Shown here one piece after another: positions 8,168-16,370 of a DNA stretch of 64,000 nucleotides. The stretch is from an uncultured Candidatus Puniceispirillum sp. Its GTDB lineage: Bacteria > Pseudomonadota > Alphaproteobacteria > Puniceispirillales > Puniceispirillaceae. The stretch lies in assembly GCA_905182545.1 (NCBI GenBank), contig CAJJBY010000009.1, positions 1 through 64,000 on the forward strand, read 5' to 3'. How positions within the stretch are numbered: position 1 is the stretch's first letter; every line of letters starts with the position of its first letter. The notes under the pieces were generated by a model. That model did no database searches and was not told the DNA's origin. It saw nothing but the letters and a program-made list of their open reading frames with translations. A program made the translations under genes and the position numbers.

Positions 8168-8506
8168 ATGTATGACCGCGGCCTTGCCACCCGATTACAT
8201 GAATTGACGGCAACGCTTTTCGACCTTGAAGAAACCCGAATGTTTGGCGGGCTGACCTATATGATGAATGAACATATCTGATTTGCTTTATGGGATGATT
8301 ATCCGGTCATCCGCGTTGGCAATGAAAGCGCCAGCAAGCTTGTTGGAGATGATCCGCATGCGCGCCTATTTGATCTTAATCACAAAACAAAGAAGGGATG
8401 GGTGATGATTGCCACCGACGCACTTGGCGAGGAGGATAATTTACGGAACTATATCGATATTGCAATGTCGTTTACCTTCGCATTTCCGCCAAAAACCACA
8501 AAATAG
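8168..8506 (+). CDS. TfoX N-terminal domain family protein with an in-frame TGA at a usual Cys position
   Basis: Translated through one TGA, the 112-codon frame matches the TfoX_N family across its length: an N-terminal helix, RMFGGLTYMMNEHI, then TGA, FALWDDYPVIRVGNE, DPHARLFDL, and a C-terminal helix ending FAFPPKTTK. In the family the position of the TGA (8279-8281) is normally the first Cys of a CC/CF motif. The frame is the same before and after, so this is not an indel. Eleven bases downstream, GGATGA (8293-8298) and TCATCC (8307-8312) form a 6-bp hairpin with an 8-base loop. The choices are selenocysteine, a substitution error from TGC/TGT, or an inactivated gene. TTGGAG precedes ATG 8168. 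The function of these short TfoX-like proteins is unknown. Confidence 0.6.
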
Positions 8507-8535
8507 ACACCGAAAAGAACGCGGCGCAAAGCTGA

Positions 8536-8712
8536 TTAATTCAGCGTAAACCCGCACATTGCGGCAATCTGGCGAACAATTTCGCTATTGCGAACCGCAA
8601 AAGGCAAAATCGCCACCGCCAACAGCACCATGCCAAGCCAAATCAACCATACCGAACGATCGGCAGGGCGAACCAGCTTTTGGTCATCATTCTGCTGATC
8701 AGTTTGGGTCAT
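8536..8712 (-). CDS. small single-helix membrane protein
   Basis: This 58-residue ORF starts MTQTDQQNDDQK, followed by one hydrophobic segment (about residues 22-40, SVWLIWLGMVLLAVAILPF) and a short basic-to-neutral tail. AAGGA lies about six bases before the ATG. It begins 24 bp after the stop of the preceding minus-strand small gene and ends shortly before the convergent TfoX-like gene. It is probably the last gene of the plsC-led unit. The family and function are not recognised. Confidence 0.6.
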   Translation of the reverse strand: MTQTDQQNDDQKLVRPADRSVWLIWLGMVLLAVAILPFAVRNSEIVRQIAAMCGFTLN

Positions 8713-8736
8713 CAAAATCCTTACCCCAGCGTGTTG

Positions 8737-8934
8737 CTAGCTTCGCATGACAAATTCAAGACCTGATTGGCTGCCAACATAAAGACCCGGTTTTTTCATA
8801 TAAAGCGAGATCAGCAAACCGCCCTGATCAAGCGCGACATCGACACGGTTTCCCTGAATCCGCACAATTTTGCCCTTGGCCACCTTATCGGTTTCGATAC
8901 AGGTCAAATCCACTTCTTTGTCTAAGCTTAACAT
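8737..8934 (-). CDS. small conserved protein, PilZ-like fold possible
   Basis: This 65-residue protein has an alternating beta pattern (VDLTCIETDKVAKGKIVRI, RVDVALDQGGLLISLY) and a closing GLYVGSQSGLEF segment, which resembles small PilZ-like beta-barrel proteins seen in alphaproteobacteria. It lacks the RxxxR c-di-GMP signature, so no ligand is claimed. AAGGA lies about ten bases before the ATG. It sits in a tight minus-strand run behind plsC and a DUF2237 gene. Confidence 0.6.
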   Translation of the reverse strand: MLSLDKEVDLTCIETDKVAKGKIVRIQGNRVDVALDQGGLLISLYMKKPGLYVGSQSGLEFVMRS

Positions 8935-8984
8935 GGGCTGTTATCCTTTTCCATCTGTGAAATCTGACCCGCCGGCATTCCCGA

Positions 8985-9377
8985 TTAATTCAGATCAATT
9001 GCATGCGCTTTCAAATCATCAAGCTGGCACACGGCAAGCGTTACCTGATTGGTTGCCGCAAGCCGAACCTTTGGTGCCTTGCCATCAGCCCGCGCTTGCT
9101 CCCACCGCGCCGCGCATAAACACCATTGATCACCCGCTTTCAAACCGGGGAACCCGAATTCGGGATGCGGCGTTGACAGATCATTGCCAGCGGCTTTGCT
9201 ATATTCAAGAAACGCATCGGTCATAATCGCGCATACGGTATGTAGCCCGCGGTCAGATGGGCTTGTATTACAACAGCCATCGCGGAAAAATCCGGTAACC
9301 GGATCATGCGAGCAACTGGCAAGTGGGCTGCCAAGAACATTCATTTGCCCTTGCGGGCGACCGGCTGATCCATCCAT
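8985..9377 (-). CDS. DUF2237 family protein
   Basis: This 130-residue protein matches DUF2237 closely, with the segments NVLGSPLASCSHDP, GFFRDGCCNTSPSD, GLHTVCAIMT and FGFPGLKAGDQWCLCAARW. The family is rich in conserved Cys residues (a C-C pair and a CLC motif), suggesting metal binding or redox chemistry, but no function is established. ATG 9377 is two bases after the plsC stop codon and has GAAAAGG upstream, which supports the start and coupling to plsC. An internal ATG at 9344 is an alternative closer to the conserved region. Confidence 0.8.
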   Translation of the reverse strand: MDGSAGRPQGQMNVLGSPLASCSHDPVTGFFRDGCCNTSPSDRGLHTVCAIMTDAFLEYSKAAGNDLSTPHPEFGFPGLKAGDQWCLCAARWEQARADGKAPKVRLAATNQVTLAVCQLDDLKAHAIDLN

Positions 9378-9379
9378 TT

Positions 9380-10106
9380 TTATGCCTTTTCCTGATTTTT
9401 TATATAGGGCGCATCAAGAATTTCCATACGATCCTCAATACGCTGTTTAAGGGTTGCCATGAAGCTTTTTCGGTCAAGCCCGGGGTCAATTGGATCGAGA
9501 AATTCGACCGTCACAAGCCCCGGATATTTCATCCAGCTATTGCGCGGCCAAACATAACCCGAATTCAAGGCCACCGGCACAACCGGCAATCCGGTTGCCT
9601 CATATAGCGCGAAAACACCAATCTCATAAGGGTGATCAATACCGGGCGCAATGCGGGTTCCTTGCGGGAAAATCAGCATTGACCGCCCTTTGGCGGCAAG
9701 CGTCTTGCCAGCAACGCGCATATCACGAAGCGCCTTCATGCCAGCTGACCGATCAACCGGGATACAGCCGGTTTTCAAAAAGAACCAGCCAATAATTGGC
9801 AAGCGCAGCAATTCCCGCTTTAGCACAAAGGCTGGCGCTGATAACAGCCAGCTTAGAGTAATCGTTTCCCATGCCGATTGATGCTTGACCGCATATAAAA
9901 CCTGCCCGGTCAAGATGGCGGTTACCATGAACCGATTGTTTGATGCCAATCATCGCCAGCAACAAATAGGTCATATAGCCCCAAAAACGCGCAACAGCCC
10001 GCGCAAAGCGCGATGGCAACAGCAGCACCGGCCCCATGACAATCACCAAAACACCGGTGCCAACATAGAACAAGCTGTTAAAAACAAGAGATTTCAGATA
10101 AACCAT
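9380..10106 (-). CDS. plsC: 1-acyl-sn-glycerol-3-phosphate acyltransferase (PlsC family), one frame change
   Basis: The restored protein has an N-terminal membrane helix (LVFNSLFYVGTGVLVIVMG) and a second hydrophobic stretch, followed by the acyltransferase motifs: KHQSAWET (motif I, His-X4-Glu in place of the commoner Asp), GCIPVDRSAG (motif II), IFPQGTR (motif III) and VVPVALNSG (motif IV). It would transfer a second acyl chain to lysophosphatidate at the inner membrane. The frame changes near 9900-9912, just before motif I, where one frame reads GNRHLDRAG and the next begins YAVKHQSAW. A run of G and T bases at the site suggests an indel error. DUF2237 and two small genes follow closely. 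Confidence 0.8.
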
Positions 10107-10250
10107 GGGCGGATGTTAGGCACAAACCGGTCTGGCTTCAATAGCCAAAACACCGAAAAAACCGGAAAATATCCAGCCTGAACGGCTGGTTTTGGTTGAT
10201 CATGGATTTGGCCGCATAGGGCGCCAACCTGCCAAGAAGGAACGCATTTG

Positions 10251-10607
10251 ATGCCGCCGTCAACAAATCAGGATCATGTCTGGCAAAGCCGCGCCGAAAT
10301 GGCGCTAGCCTCAGCCACAAGCCTTGGCCGGATGGTAACCTATGCTGAAATGGCCGATGCGGCTGATATTCCGGCACCGCAACGCATTCATAAATTGACC
10401 CTTTGGCTTGAATCAACCATGCGGCAAGACCATGCCGCCGGCCAGCCAATGCGGGCGGCATTGGTCATATCACGCAATCGAAACGGACTTCCCGCACCCG
10501 GGTTTTTTCTGCTTTGTCAGGAACTTGGAATTTATCAGGGAGCCGAAACCGGCGCTGATGCGGCGCAGTTTCATCAAACTATGCTTGCCGCGCTGATGCC
10601 GCACTAG
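10251..10607 (+). CDS. conserved small protein with predicted winged-helix motif, function unknown
   Basis: This is a protein of about 118 residues. An N-terminal helical part is followed by MVTYAEMADAADIPAPQRIHKLTLWLE, which has helix-turn-helix spacing, then a RAALVISRNRNGLPAPGFFLL segment and a C-terminal helix. The segment recalls the DNA-binding wing of alkyltransferase-like proteins but has no PCHR active site, so a methyltransferase activity is not supported. AAGGA about ten bases upstream of ATG 10251 sets the start. It is divergent from plsC across about 145 bp. I do not recognise a named family. Confidence 0.55.
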   Translation: MPPSTNQDHVWQSRAEMALASATSLGRMVTYAEMADAADIPAPQRIHKLTLWLESTMRQDHAAGQPMRAALVISRNRNGLPAPGFFLLCQELGIYQGAETGADAAQFHQTMLAALMPH

Positions 10608-10619
10608 GCTGATCGGCTG

Positions 10620-10898
10620 TTAGGCAAGCGCTTTGGCGATACGCATGGTAAAAACACCGTCTTTTGCAACGCTTTCCAGCAGGTCATGGCCACCGGTTTG
10701 GCAAAAATGATCAAAATCCAAAGGCGCTGCTGGATCATCGGCAATCACCACCAAAATACCACCGGCGGGCATCTGGCCAATTTGACGGCGCGCCTTTAAA
10801 ACCGGCAACGGACATTTTAGGCCAGTCAGATCCATGGTGATCAATCCGGCATCATCACCGTCAATCGGCATTGCTTGGGTATTTTTTGTGTCATTCAT
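10620..10898 (-). CDS. TusA family sulfur-carrier protein
   Basis: This 92-residue protein carries the TusA hallmark MDLTGLKCPLPVLKARR, with the catalytic Cys at about residue 29 in a CPxP motif. The rest has the two-layer alpha/beta pattern ending VFTMRIAKA. TusA-like proteins shuttle persulfide sulfur for tRNA thiolation, molybdopterin synthesis or sulfur oxidation, and the partner here is unknown. ATG 10898 is the nearest start to the domain; an ATG at 10940 would add 14 residues. It converges on the preceding plus-strand gene with only 12 bp between. Confidence 0.82.
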   Translation of the reverse strand: MNDTKNTQAMPIDGDDAGLITMDLTGLKCPLPVLKARRQIGQMPAGGILVVIADDPAAPLDFDHFCQTGGHDLLESVAKDGVFTMRIAKALA

Positions 10899-11025
10899 AA
10901 TCGCACCATAAATCCAGCCGAGGCGAATTGCCAGCCCCATTTTTGCGAATTCGCCTTGTTGGGTTTCCTAGCAGAACCGCGTGATAAATCTTGCCTTTCG
11001 CACCCGTTGCCAGCTAGATAAGGCC

Positions 11026-11748
11026 ATGAGCATTTGGGGCATCATTATTGGCGGCACTGCAGGGTTTGCCCTTGGCGGGCCAATTGGCGGATTGCTTGGC
11101 GCGGCGGCTGGTCATGCGGTCGAGTCCAAATTTGTGCCATCTCGCCCTGACCCGCAAGCCACAAAGCGTGTTGCCTTTACCGTTGCAGTGATCGCGCTTT
11201 CGGCAAAAATGGCCAAGGCCGATGGCATTGTGACGCGTGATGAAATTGCCGCTTTTCGTGCGCGTGTCCATATCCCGCCATCCGAGGTAAAACAGGTTGG
11301 CCGTTTTTGGGATTTGGCGCGCCAAACACCCGACGGGTTTGAAGATTACGCCAAACAGGTGGCACGGCTGTTTGTTCCACGCGCGCCAGTGCTGGAACAA
11401 TTGCTTGATCTATTGTTTCACATTGCCAAGTCAGATGGTGACATCACCGGCCCAGAATTATCCTATCTGGCAACGGTTGCTGGGATTTTTGGCTTTGATG
11501 AGGCCGATTTTGACCGGCTTTTGGCACTGCATCAGTCACATGGCCCCTCGCCCTATGAAATTTTGGGGGTCAGCAGTGACATTGATGATCAGGCGCTTCG
11601 CAAACATTGGAAACATCTGGCGCGGACCCATCACCCCGATACATTGACTGCCGATGGCATGCCCGAAGAATTTATCGCCGCCGCGAATGACCGGCTGGCC
11701 AAGATCAATGCGGCCTATGATGCCATTGCGCGCCAGCGCGGCCTGTAA
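11026..11748 (+). CDS. djlA: DjlA-like protein: TerB-like domain plus C-terminal J domain
   Basis: The 240-residue protein opens with a glycine-rich hydrophobic stretch (IIIGGTAGFALGGPIGGLLGA) that could insert in the inner membrane. A TerB-like helical domain follows (about 45-165, with AKMAKADGIVTRDEI and AKSDGDITGPELSYL acidic motifs). It ends with a J domain (SPYEILGVSSDIDD through ARTHHPDTL) whose HPD stimulates DnaK ATPase. This order is that of DjlA co-chaperones. ATG 11026 is preferred because it starts at the membrane segment; the open frame begins earlier at 10981. The ABC-F gene follows after 18 bp. Confidence 0.82.
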   Translation: MSIWGIIIGGTAGFALGGPIGGLLGAAAGHAVESKFVPSRPDPQATKRVAFTVAVIALSAKMAKADGIVTRDEIAAFRARVHIPPSEVKQVGRFWDLARQTPDGFEDYAKQVARLFVPRAPVLEQLLDLLFHIAKSDGDITGPELSYLATVAGIFGFDEADFDRLLALHQSHGPSPYEILGVSSDIDDQALRKHWKHLARTHHPDTLTADGMPEEFIAAANDRLAKINAAYDAIARQRGL

Positions 11749-11766
11749 CCGGTCAGGATAATTATT

Positions 11767-13643
11767 ATGGCACCCCCTCTTTTGACCATTGCCGATGCTG
11801 GCGTCAATCTTGGCGACCGCTGGCTACTTCGCGATGCCGATCTATCGCTTCACGCTGGTGACCGACTGGCGCTTGTTGGGCCCAATGGCGCCGGAAAATC
11901 AACCTTGATGAAACTTCTTGCCGGTCAGGGCGAGATGGATGAAGGCACGCTATGGATGTCGCCTGGTGCCGAAATTGCCTATTTGCCACAAGCCCCGCAA
12001 ATTCCGCCGGGCATGAGTCTTCGCGCGCTTGTCACCGCCGGCATGGAAGATGCCAAAATCGGCCATAAGGCCGATGCCATGTTAATGCGCATGGGACTTG
12101 ATCCGTTGCGGATGAGTGACGGGCTGTCGGGCGGCGAGACGCGGCGCGTATCTTTGGCACGCGCGCTTTACACCGAGCCTGATATCCTGCTTCTTGACGA
12201 GCCGACCAACCATATGGATTTGCCAACCATTGAATGGATGGAAGACATGCTTCGCCAGCATCATGGGGCGCTTTTGGTGGTCAGTCACGACCGCGCCTTT
12301 TTGCGCAATCTTGGTACTGGCATCATCTGGCTTCATAACAGCAAGCTGCGCCGCCGTGATGGGCATTTTGACGAATTTGAGGCATGGTCAGATGGTATTC
12401 TTGCAGATGAGGCGGTGGTGCTTCACAAGATGGATCGCCGCATCGCCAGCGAGACCAAATGGGCGCGCGAAGGCATTTCGGCAAGACGCAAACGCAATCA
12501 AGGGCGGCTTCGCGAACTTGCTGGCATGCGGCGCTGAACGCGCCAAGGCTGGCGGGCTTGTCCAACGCACCATGCGCATGGAAACCGGTCCGGCTGATGG
12601 CGGTGGTCAATTAGTTCTAGAGGCGATTGACCTTTGCGCCAGCGTGCCAATCACCCAGCATGGCGCGAAAGAGGACGACACCAGCACCGCACTCGAACAA
12701 CGCCGACAATTGCTGCAACATTTCAATTTGCTGGTGCGGCGAACCGACCGGATTGGCATTGTCGGGCCGAACGGCGTTGGCAAATCAACGCTGGTAAGAT
12801 TGCTGCTGGATATCACCAAACCCGATAGCGGGCGCGTGCGCCAAGGGTTTGGCCTAATACCTGCCTATTTTGACCAACGCCGCGAAGCACTTGACCGCGA
12901 TCAATCGCCATGGACAATCCTTAGCGAAGGCGGAAGCGATATGATCGAAGTTGCCGGTCAAAGCAAACATGTCACCAGCTATCTTCGTGATTTCATGTTT
13001 GATGATGTGAAAATGACCCAGCGCGTATCCACCCTGTCGGGCGGTGAGCAAAACCGGCTGTTGCTTGCCAAGCTATTTGCCCAGACCCATAATTTTCTGG
13101 TTCTTGATGAGCCGACCAATGATCTGGATATTGAAACGCTGGAATTGCTTCAAGAAGTGATTGCCGATTATGACGGCACGGTTCTGATCGTCAGCCATGA
13201 CCGCGATTTTCTGGATCGCACCGTCACCGGCATTCTGGCTTTTGAAGGCGAGGTAAAGATTGTTGCCCATGCTGGCGGCTATTCTGATTACCTGGCGCGA
13301 AAAAAAGCCGCCAAAGCGCGCCAAAACGATAAATCAGACAGCAAAAAACCAAAAAAATCAGCACCTAAAAAACCCAAAACCAACCGGCCTAGCCGCCTGA
13401 GTTTCCGCGACAAGCACCGGCTTGATACTTTGCCTGATGAAATTGCCACGATTGACGCCGAAATCGCCGCGATTGAAACCAAACTGACCGTGCCTGATCT
13501 GTTTCAAAATGACCCTGACCTGTTTAACCAGCTGTGTAGACATGCTTGCCGCGCAAAAGGACAGCAAGGATCAAAAGGAAATGGAATGGCTGGAAGCGGC
13601 CGAAAAGGCCGAAGCCTTGGAACAGGACGTCAATCATGACTAG
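11767..13643 (+). CDS. uup: ABC-F family ATPase (Uup-type), two frame changes
   Basis: The gene encodes two ABC ATPase domains in one chain without membrane segments, as in ABC-F translation factors. Domain 1 has GPNGAGKSTLMKL, LSGGETRRVSLARAL and [10 protein letters not shown]; domain 2 has GPNGVGKSTLVRL, LSGGEQNRLLLAKL and [12 protein letters not shown] Lys-rich linker (KSDSKKPKKSAPKKPK) and a charged C-terminal coiled coil follow, which points to Uup. The frame changes near 12530 (after LRELA, into AERAKAGGLVQ) and again near 13530-13540, after which the tail reads DMLAAQKDSKDQKEMEWLEA and ends at TAG 13641-13643. Both need one base and are probably sequence errors. Confidence 0.82.
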
Positions 13644-13727
13644 GAAGGCGGCGCAAAAAGCAATTTTTGTTACATGATGGCTCCGGCCGAAACCGCCAAT
13701 CCGATAGGCGGTATCACGCGTCTAATA

Positions 13728-13757
13728 TTGACGCCATGCCCCGCCCCGCCCTATAGT
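13728..13757 (+). promoter_or_regulatory. sigma-70-type promoter of rnpB
   Basis: TTGACG at 13728-13733 and TATAGT at 13752-13757 are separated by 18 bases and lie just 6 bases before the 5' arm of the RNase P RNA. This is the best -35/-10 pair I can see in the window, as expected for a constantly expressed stable RNA. Confidence 0.7.
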
Positions 13758-13763
13758 CCAGGT

Positions 13764-14150
13764 CTGTCAGATGGTCGGGTGACTGCTGCCCCAAATCGTA
13801 AGATATGGGGGAGAGGAAAGTCCGGGCTCCACAGGATCAGGATGCCGGGTAACGCCCGGCGGGGGCAACCCTAGGGAAAGTGCCACAGAAAATATACCGC
13901 CATGGCGTGCCATGGTAAGGGTGAAATGGTGCGGTAAGAGCGCACCGCCGGTCTGGCAACAGAACGGGCATGGTAAACCCCATCCGGAGCAAAACCATAT
14001 AGGGACATGGGAACGGCTTGTTCGTTCAGATGCGGTCCTGCATCATATCCGGGTAGGTTGCTTGAAGCGGCTGGTAACAGCCGTTCTAGATGAATAGTCG
14101 CCAATGCTGGTAACAGCGTTACAGAACCCGGCTTACAGACCATCTGACAG
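13764..14150 (+). ncRNA. rnpB: RNase P RNA, bacterial class A
   Basis: The catalytic RNA of RNase P, which matures tRNA 5' ends. The ends are set by helix P1: CTGTCAGATGG at 13764-13774 pairs exactly with CCATCTGACAG at 14140-14150, followed by six T residues as terminator. The universally conserved GAGGAAAGTCCGGGCTCC (P3/P4 region) begins at about 13811, the ACAGAAAATA-type element is near 13885, and the GGTAACAGCC and AACCCGGCTTACAGACC 3' elements are present. Length is about 387 nt. In many alphaproteobacteria rnpB lies directly upstream of mraZ, as here. Confidence 0.97.
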
Positions 14151-14352
14151 TTTTTTCTATGCGTGATTTCCCAAAATCACCCTACAGGCATTGGCCTGAG
14201 ACAAGCTTTCCAGAAAATAGAACAAAAGCAGAACATAATATATAAAACTAATATATATTGTTATGATTCAGTGGGTTGTTGAATATTCCTTATTTTTAAT
14301 ATTAACTTACTGAAATAATTAGCTTTTCCCATAAAGAACAAGTCAAACCCCA
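14151..14352. other. A+T-rich spacer between rnpB and the dcw promoter
   Basis: No gene is visible. The rnpB U-tract is at 14151-14156. A small hairpin GTGATTT (14163-14169) with AAATCAC (14174-14180) follows. At about 14235-14265 there is an imperfect A/T palindrome (ATAATATAT, short centre, ATATATATT) that could be a protein-binding or melting site. The region is clearly richer in A+T than the coding sequence around it. Confidence 0.5.
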
Positions 14353-14392
14353 TTGACGTCCATCAATTCCCATGTTATCCCATAATATCCCA
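14353..14392 (+). promoter_or_regulatory. mraZ operator boxes with overlapping promoter elements
   Basis: Three exact copies of TCCCA (TGGGA on the other strand) lie at 14368-14372, 14378-14382 and 14388-14392, spaced exactly 10 bp, one helical turn. MraZ is known to bind such TGGGN repeats in front of its own operon. A -35-like TTGACG at 14353-14358 lies immediately upstream and the boxes cover the place where the -10 region should be (TTATCC or TAATAT), which fits autorepression of the dcw operon. The boxes end about 138 bp before the mraZ start. Confidence 0.75.
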
Positions 14393-14530
14393 GTTTCGGG
14401 TTTTCTTGCGGATTTTGGCATTTCTCCCTAGCCAACCCCGCTGAAACCCACAAAAAAACTGGGCCGGGCGGTTTTGGCAACCTTGGTCCCGGATTGGCCG
14501 GCACGGGGATGAATAGGAGCTTTGGGTATC

Positions 14531-15010
14531 GTGGATTTATTTCTATCCACATTTGAGCATCGCATAGATAAGAAGGGGCGCCTGTCCGTGCCGGCTCCTT
14601 TTCGGTCTGTGCTTGAGCGCCGCCGTGACCCGCTTTATCTGTTTAAGTCACTCACCGAACCATGCCTTGAGGGCTGTGGGCCCGAGCGCATTGGCCAGAT
14701 CGTTGACGCGATTGACTCAATGGACAGCCTGTCAGCCGAAGTCGCCACATTGCAAACCATGCTGTCAAGCGCGCAGGAAATGAAGCTTGATTCCGAAGGC
14801 CGGATCATGCTGAACGCTGATTTCATGGCCTTTGCCGAATTGAATGATGCCGCGCTTTATGCCGGTATTGGCCGGTCTTTTCAAATTTGGCTGCCCGACC
14901 GCTATCGCGGCCGTGAAGCCGAAGCGCGCGCACGCGCCAAAACCAATGGATTGCCGGGCCTTCGCCTTGGCCGAACCAGCCCAACCTCCTCTGATAACGG
15001 GGGCAGCTGA
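14531..15010 (+). CDS. mraZ: transcriptional regulator MraZ
   Basis: MraZ is a ring-forming DNA-binding protein of the AbrB-like swapped-hairpin fold that controls the dcw operon. The first of its two repeats starts FLSTFEHRIDKKGRLSVPAPFR, containing the DxKGR motif. The second carries MKLDSEGRIMLNADF, with the matching DxxGR motif. I chose GTG 14531 because AGGAG at 14515-14519 is 11 bases upstream and family members begin right before FLSTFE. A TTG at 14522 is only two bases from that site. The protein is about 159 residues and its last base overlaps the rsmH start. Confidence 0.93.
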   Translation: MDLFLSTFEHRIDKKGRLSVPAPFRSVLERRRDPLYLFKSLTEPCLEGCGPERIGQIVDAIDSMDSLSAEVATLQTMLSSAQEMKLDSEGRIMLNADFMAFAELNDAALYAGIGRSFQIWLPDRYRGREAEARARAKTNGLPGLRLGRTSPTSSDNGGS

Positions 15011-16032
15011 TGTCTGGACAGACGCTTCACCAATCTGTTCTGTTAAACGAGGTGGTGGATGCGCTTGGCCCGCAAAATGGCGGTTGCTATCTTGACGCAA
15101 CCTTTGGTAATGGCGGCTATAGCCGCGCCATTCTTCATACCGCCAGCTGCACCCTTCTTGCCATTGACCGTGATCCAGACGCCATTGCCCGTGGCGCGCC
15201 AATGCTTGCCGAATATGACGGCCGGTTTCATCTTACCGAAGGTTGTTTTTCCGATATGACCGCGCTGTTGCAGGCGCAATTAACCGGCTTTGATGGGTTG
15301 GATGGCGCTGCCTTTGATCTTGGCGTTTGCTCAACCCAGCTTGACCAGCCCGAGCGCGGCTTTTCCTTCCGCGCCGATGGGCCGCTTGACATGCGCATGT
15401 CAAAATCAGGACAAAGCGCCGCCGATATCGTTATGCAAACCGACGAAGCCGACCTGGCGCGTATCCTCTGGGAATATGGCGAAGAAAAAGCATCACGCCG
15501 CATCGCTAAGGCCATTTGCCGTGTTCGCGAGGAAACCGAAATTACCAGTACCGGCCAATTGGCCGCCATTATCCATAGTGCCATGCCAGCCAAACGACCC
15601 GGCCAGATTGATCCGGCAACGCGCAGCTTTCAGGCCTTGCGCATTTTCGTCAATCGCGAACTTGACGAATTGACCGCTGGGCTTGAGGCGGTTGAACGCC
15701 TGCTGCGCCCGGGCGGTGTTTTGGCGGTGGTTTCCTTTCATTCGCTTGAAGACCGGATCGTCAAACGCTTTTTGGCCAGCCGCGGCCAGCACGCATCACG
15801 GCCATCACGGCACCGGCCGGTGATTGACGGCCCCGCGCCCAGCTTTGAAATTCTAAGCCGCAAGGCCATTCTGCCAATTGAAGATGAGCGCAATCAAAAC
15901 AGCCGCGCACGTTCAGCCAAATTACGCATTGCCCGCCGCACCGACGCGCCGCCTCTTGGCATGGCCGCAGCACCCTATTCGACCACAAACCAAGCCATCA
16001 GATCCCAAAAGGAGCCAAAGCAATGCGGCTAA
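15010..16032 (+). CDS. rsmH: 16S rRNA (cytosine-1402 N4) methyltransferase
   Basis: RsmH (MraW) uses S-adenosylmethionine to methylate N4 of C1402 in the 16S rRNA decoding centre. The SAM-binding motif is DATFGNGGYSRAIL (residues 29-42). AAFDLGVCSTQLD, the ERGFSFRADGPLDMRM stretch and VVSFHSLEDRIVKRF are all family signatures. The 340-residue length is usual. Its ATG shares one base with the mraZ stop (TGATG), so translation is coupled. The C-terminus overlaps ftsL by 10 bp. Confidence 0.95.
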   Translation: MSGQTLHQSVLLNEVVDALGPQNGGCYLDATFGNGGYSRAILHTASCTLLAIDRDPDAIARGAPMLAEYDGRFHLTEGCFSDMTALLQAQLTGFDGLDGAAFDLGVCSTQLDQPERGFSFRADGPLDMRMSKSGQSAADIVMQTDEADLARILWEYGEEKASRRIAKAICRVREETEITSTGQLAAIIHSAMPAKRPGQIDPATRSFQALRIFVNRELDELTAGLEAVERLLRPGGVLAVVSFHSLEDRIVKRFLASRGQHASRPSRHRPVIDGPAPSFEILSRKAILPIEDERNQNSRARSAKLRIARRTDAPPLGMAAAPYSTTNQAIRSQKEPKQCG

Positions 16033-16370
16033 TTCTGCTAAGCGCGCTTATCTTGGTTGGATTGGGAACCACCCTATATCAGGTCAAAACCGGTATTGAC
16101 GAACGTCAAGACCGGCTGCAGCGGCTTGAGCTTCGCATTGCCGACACCAAACGCGATATCGCCGTTCTCGAGGCCGAATGGGCCTATCTGTCACGCCCCG
16201 AGCGGGTGATGACGCTTTCTGGCGATCTGTTGCAGATGAAGCCTATCGGACAAGACCGGATTTTGCCGCTTGATGCCATTCCAATGCGCATTGAATTTGG
16301 CCAAACCGACCTCAAGAAAATCGTTTTTGACTCTGCAATTCAGCCTCGAAAGAAAGATCAGGCCGAATGA
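16023..16370 (+). CDS. ftsL: cell division protein FtsL
   Basis: This 115-residue bitopic membrane protein has an N-terminal helix (about 3-19, LILLSALILVGLGTTLY), followed by a periplasmic coiled coil with leucine heptads (about 25-60, DRLQRLELRIADTKRDIAVLE) and a short Pro-containing tail (YLSRPERVM). This is the FtsL pattern; with FtsB it links the early divisome to FtsQ and activates FtsWI. Sequence similarity in this family is weak, and position between rsmH and ftsI is the strongest argument. It overlaps both neighbours. Confidence 0.88.
   Translation: MRLILLSALILVGLGTTLYQVKTGIDERQDRLQRLELRIADTKRDIAVLEAEWAYLSRPERVMTLSGDLLQMKPIGQDRILPLDAIPMRIEFGQTDLKKIVFDSAIQPRKKDQAE

Noticed and set aside
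10173-10193. CCAGCC/GGCTGG hairpin followed by TTTT between plsC and the next gene
   Set aside because: It resembles a terminator, but both neighbours are divergent and start on either side, so there is no transcript for it to end; left unassigned.
12520-12545. Programmed frameshifting in the ABC-F gene
   Set aside because: No slippery heptamer or following structure is apparent, and the same kind of break occurs in many unrelated genes here, so sequence error explains it better.
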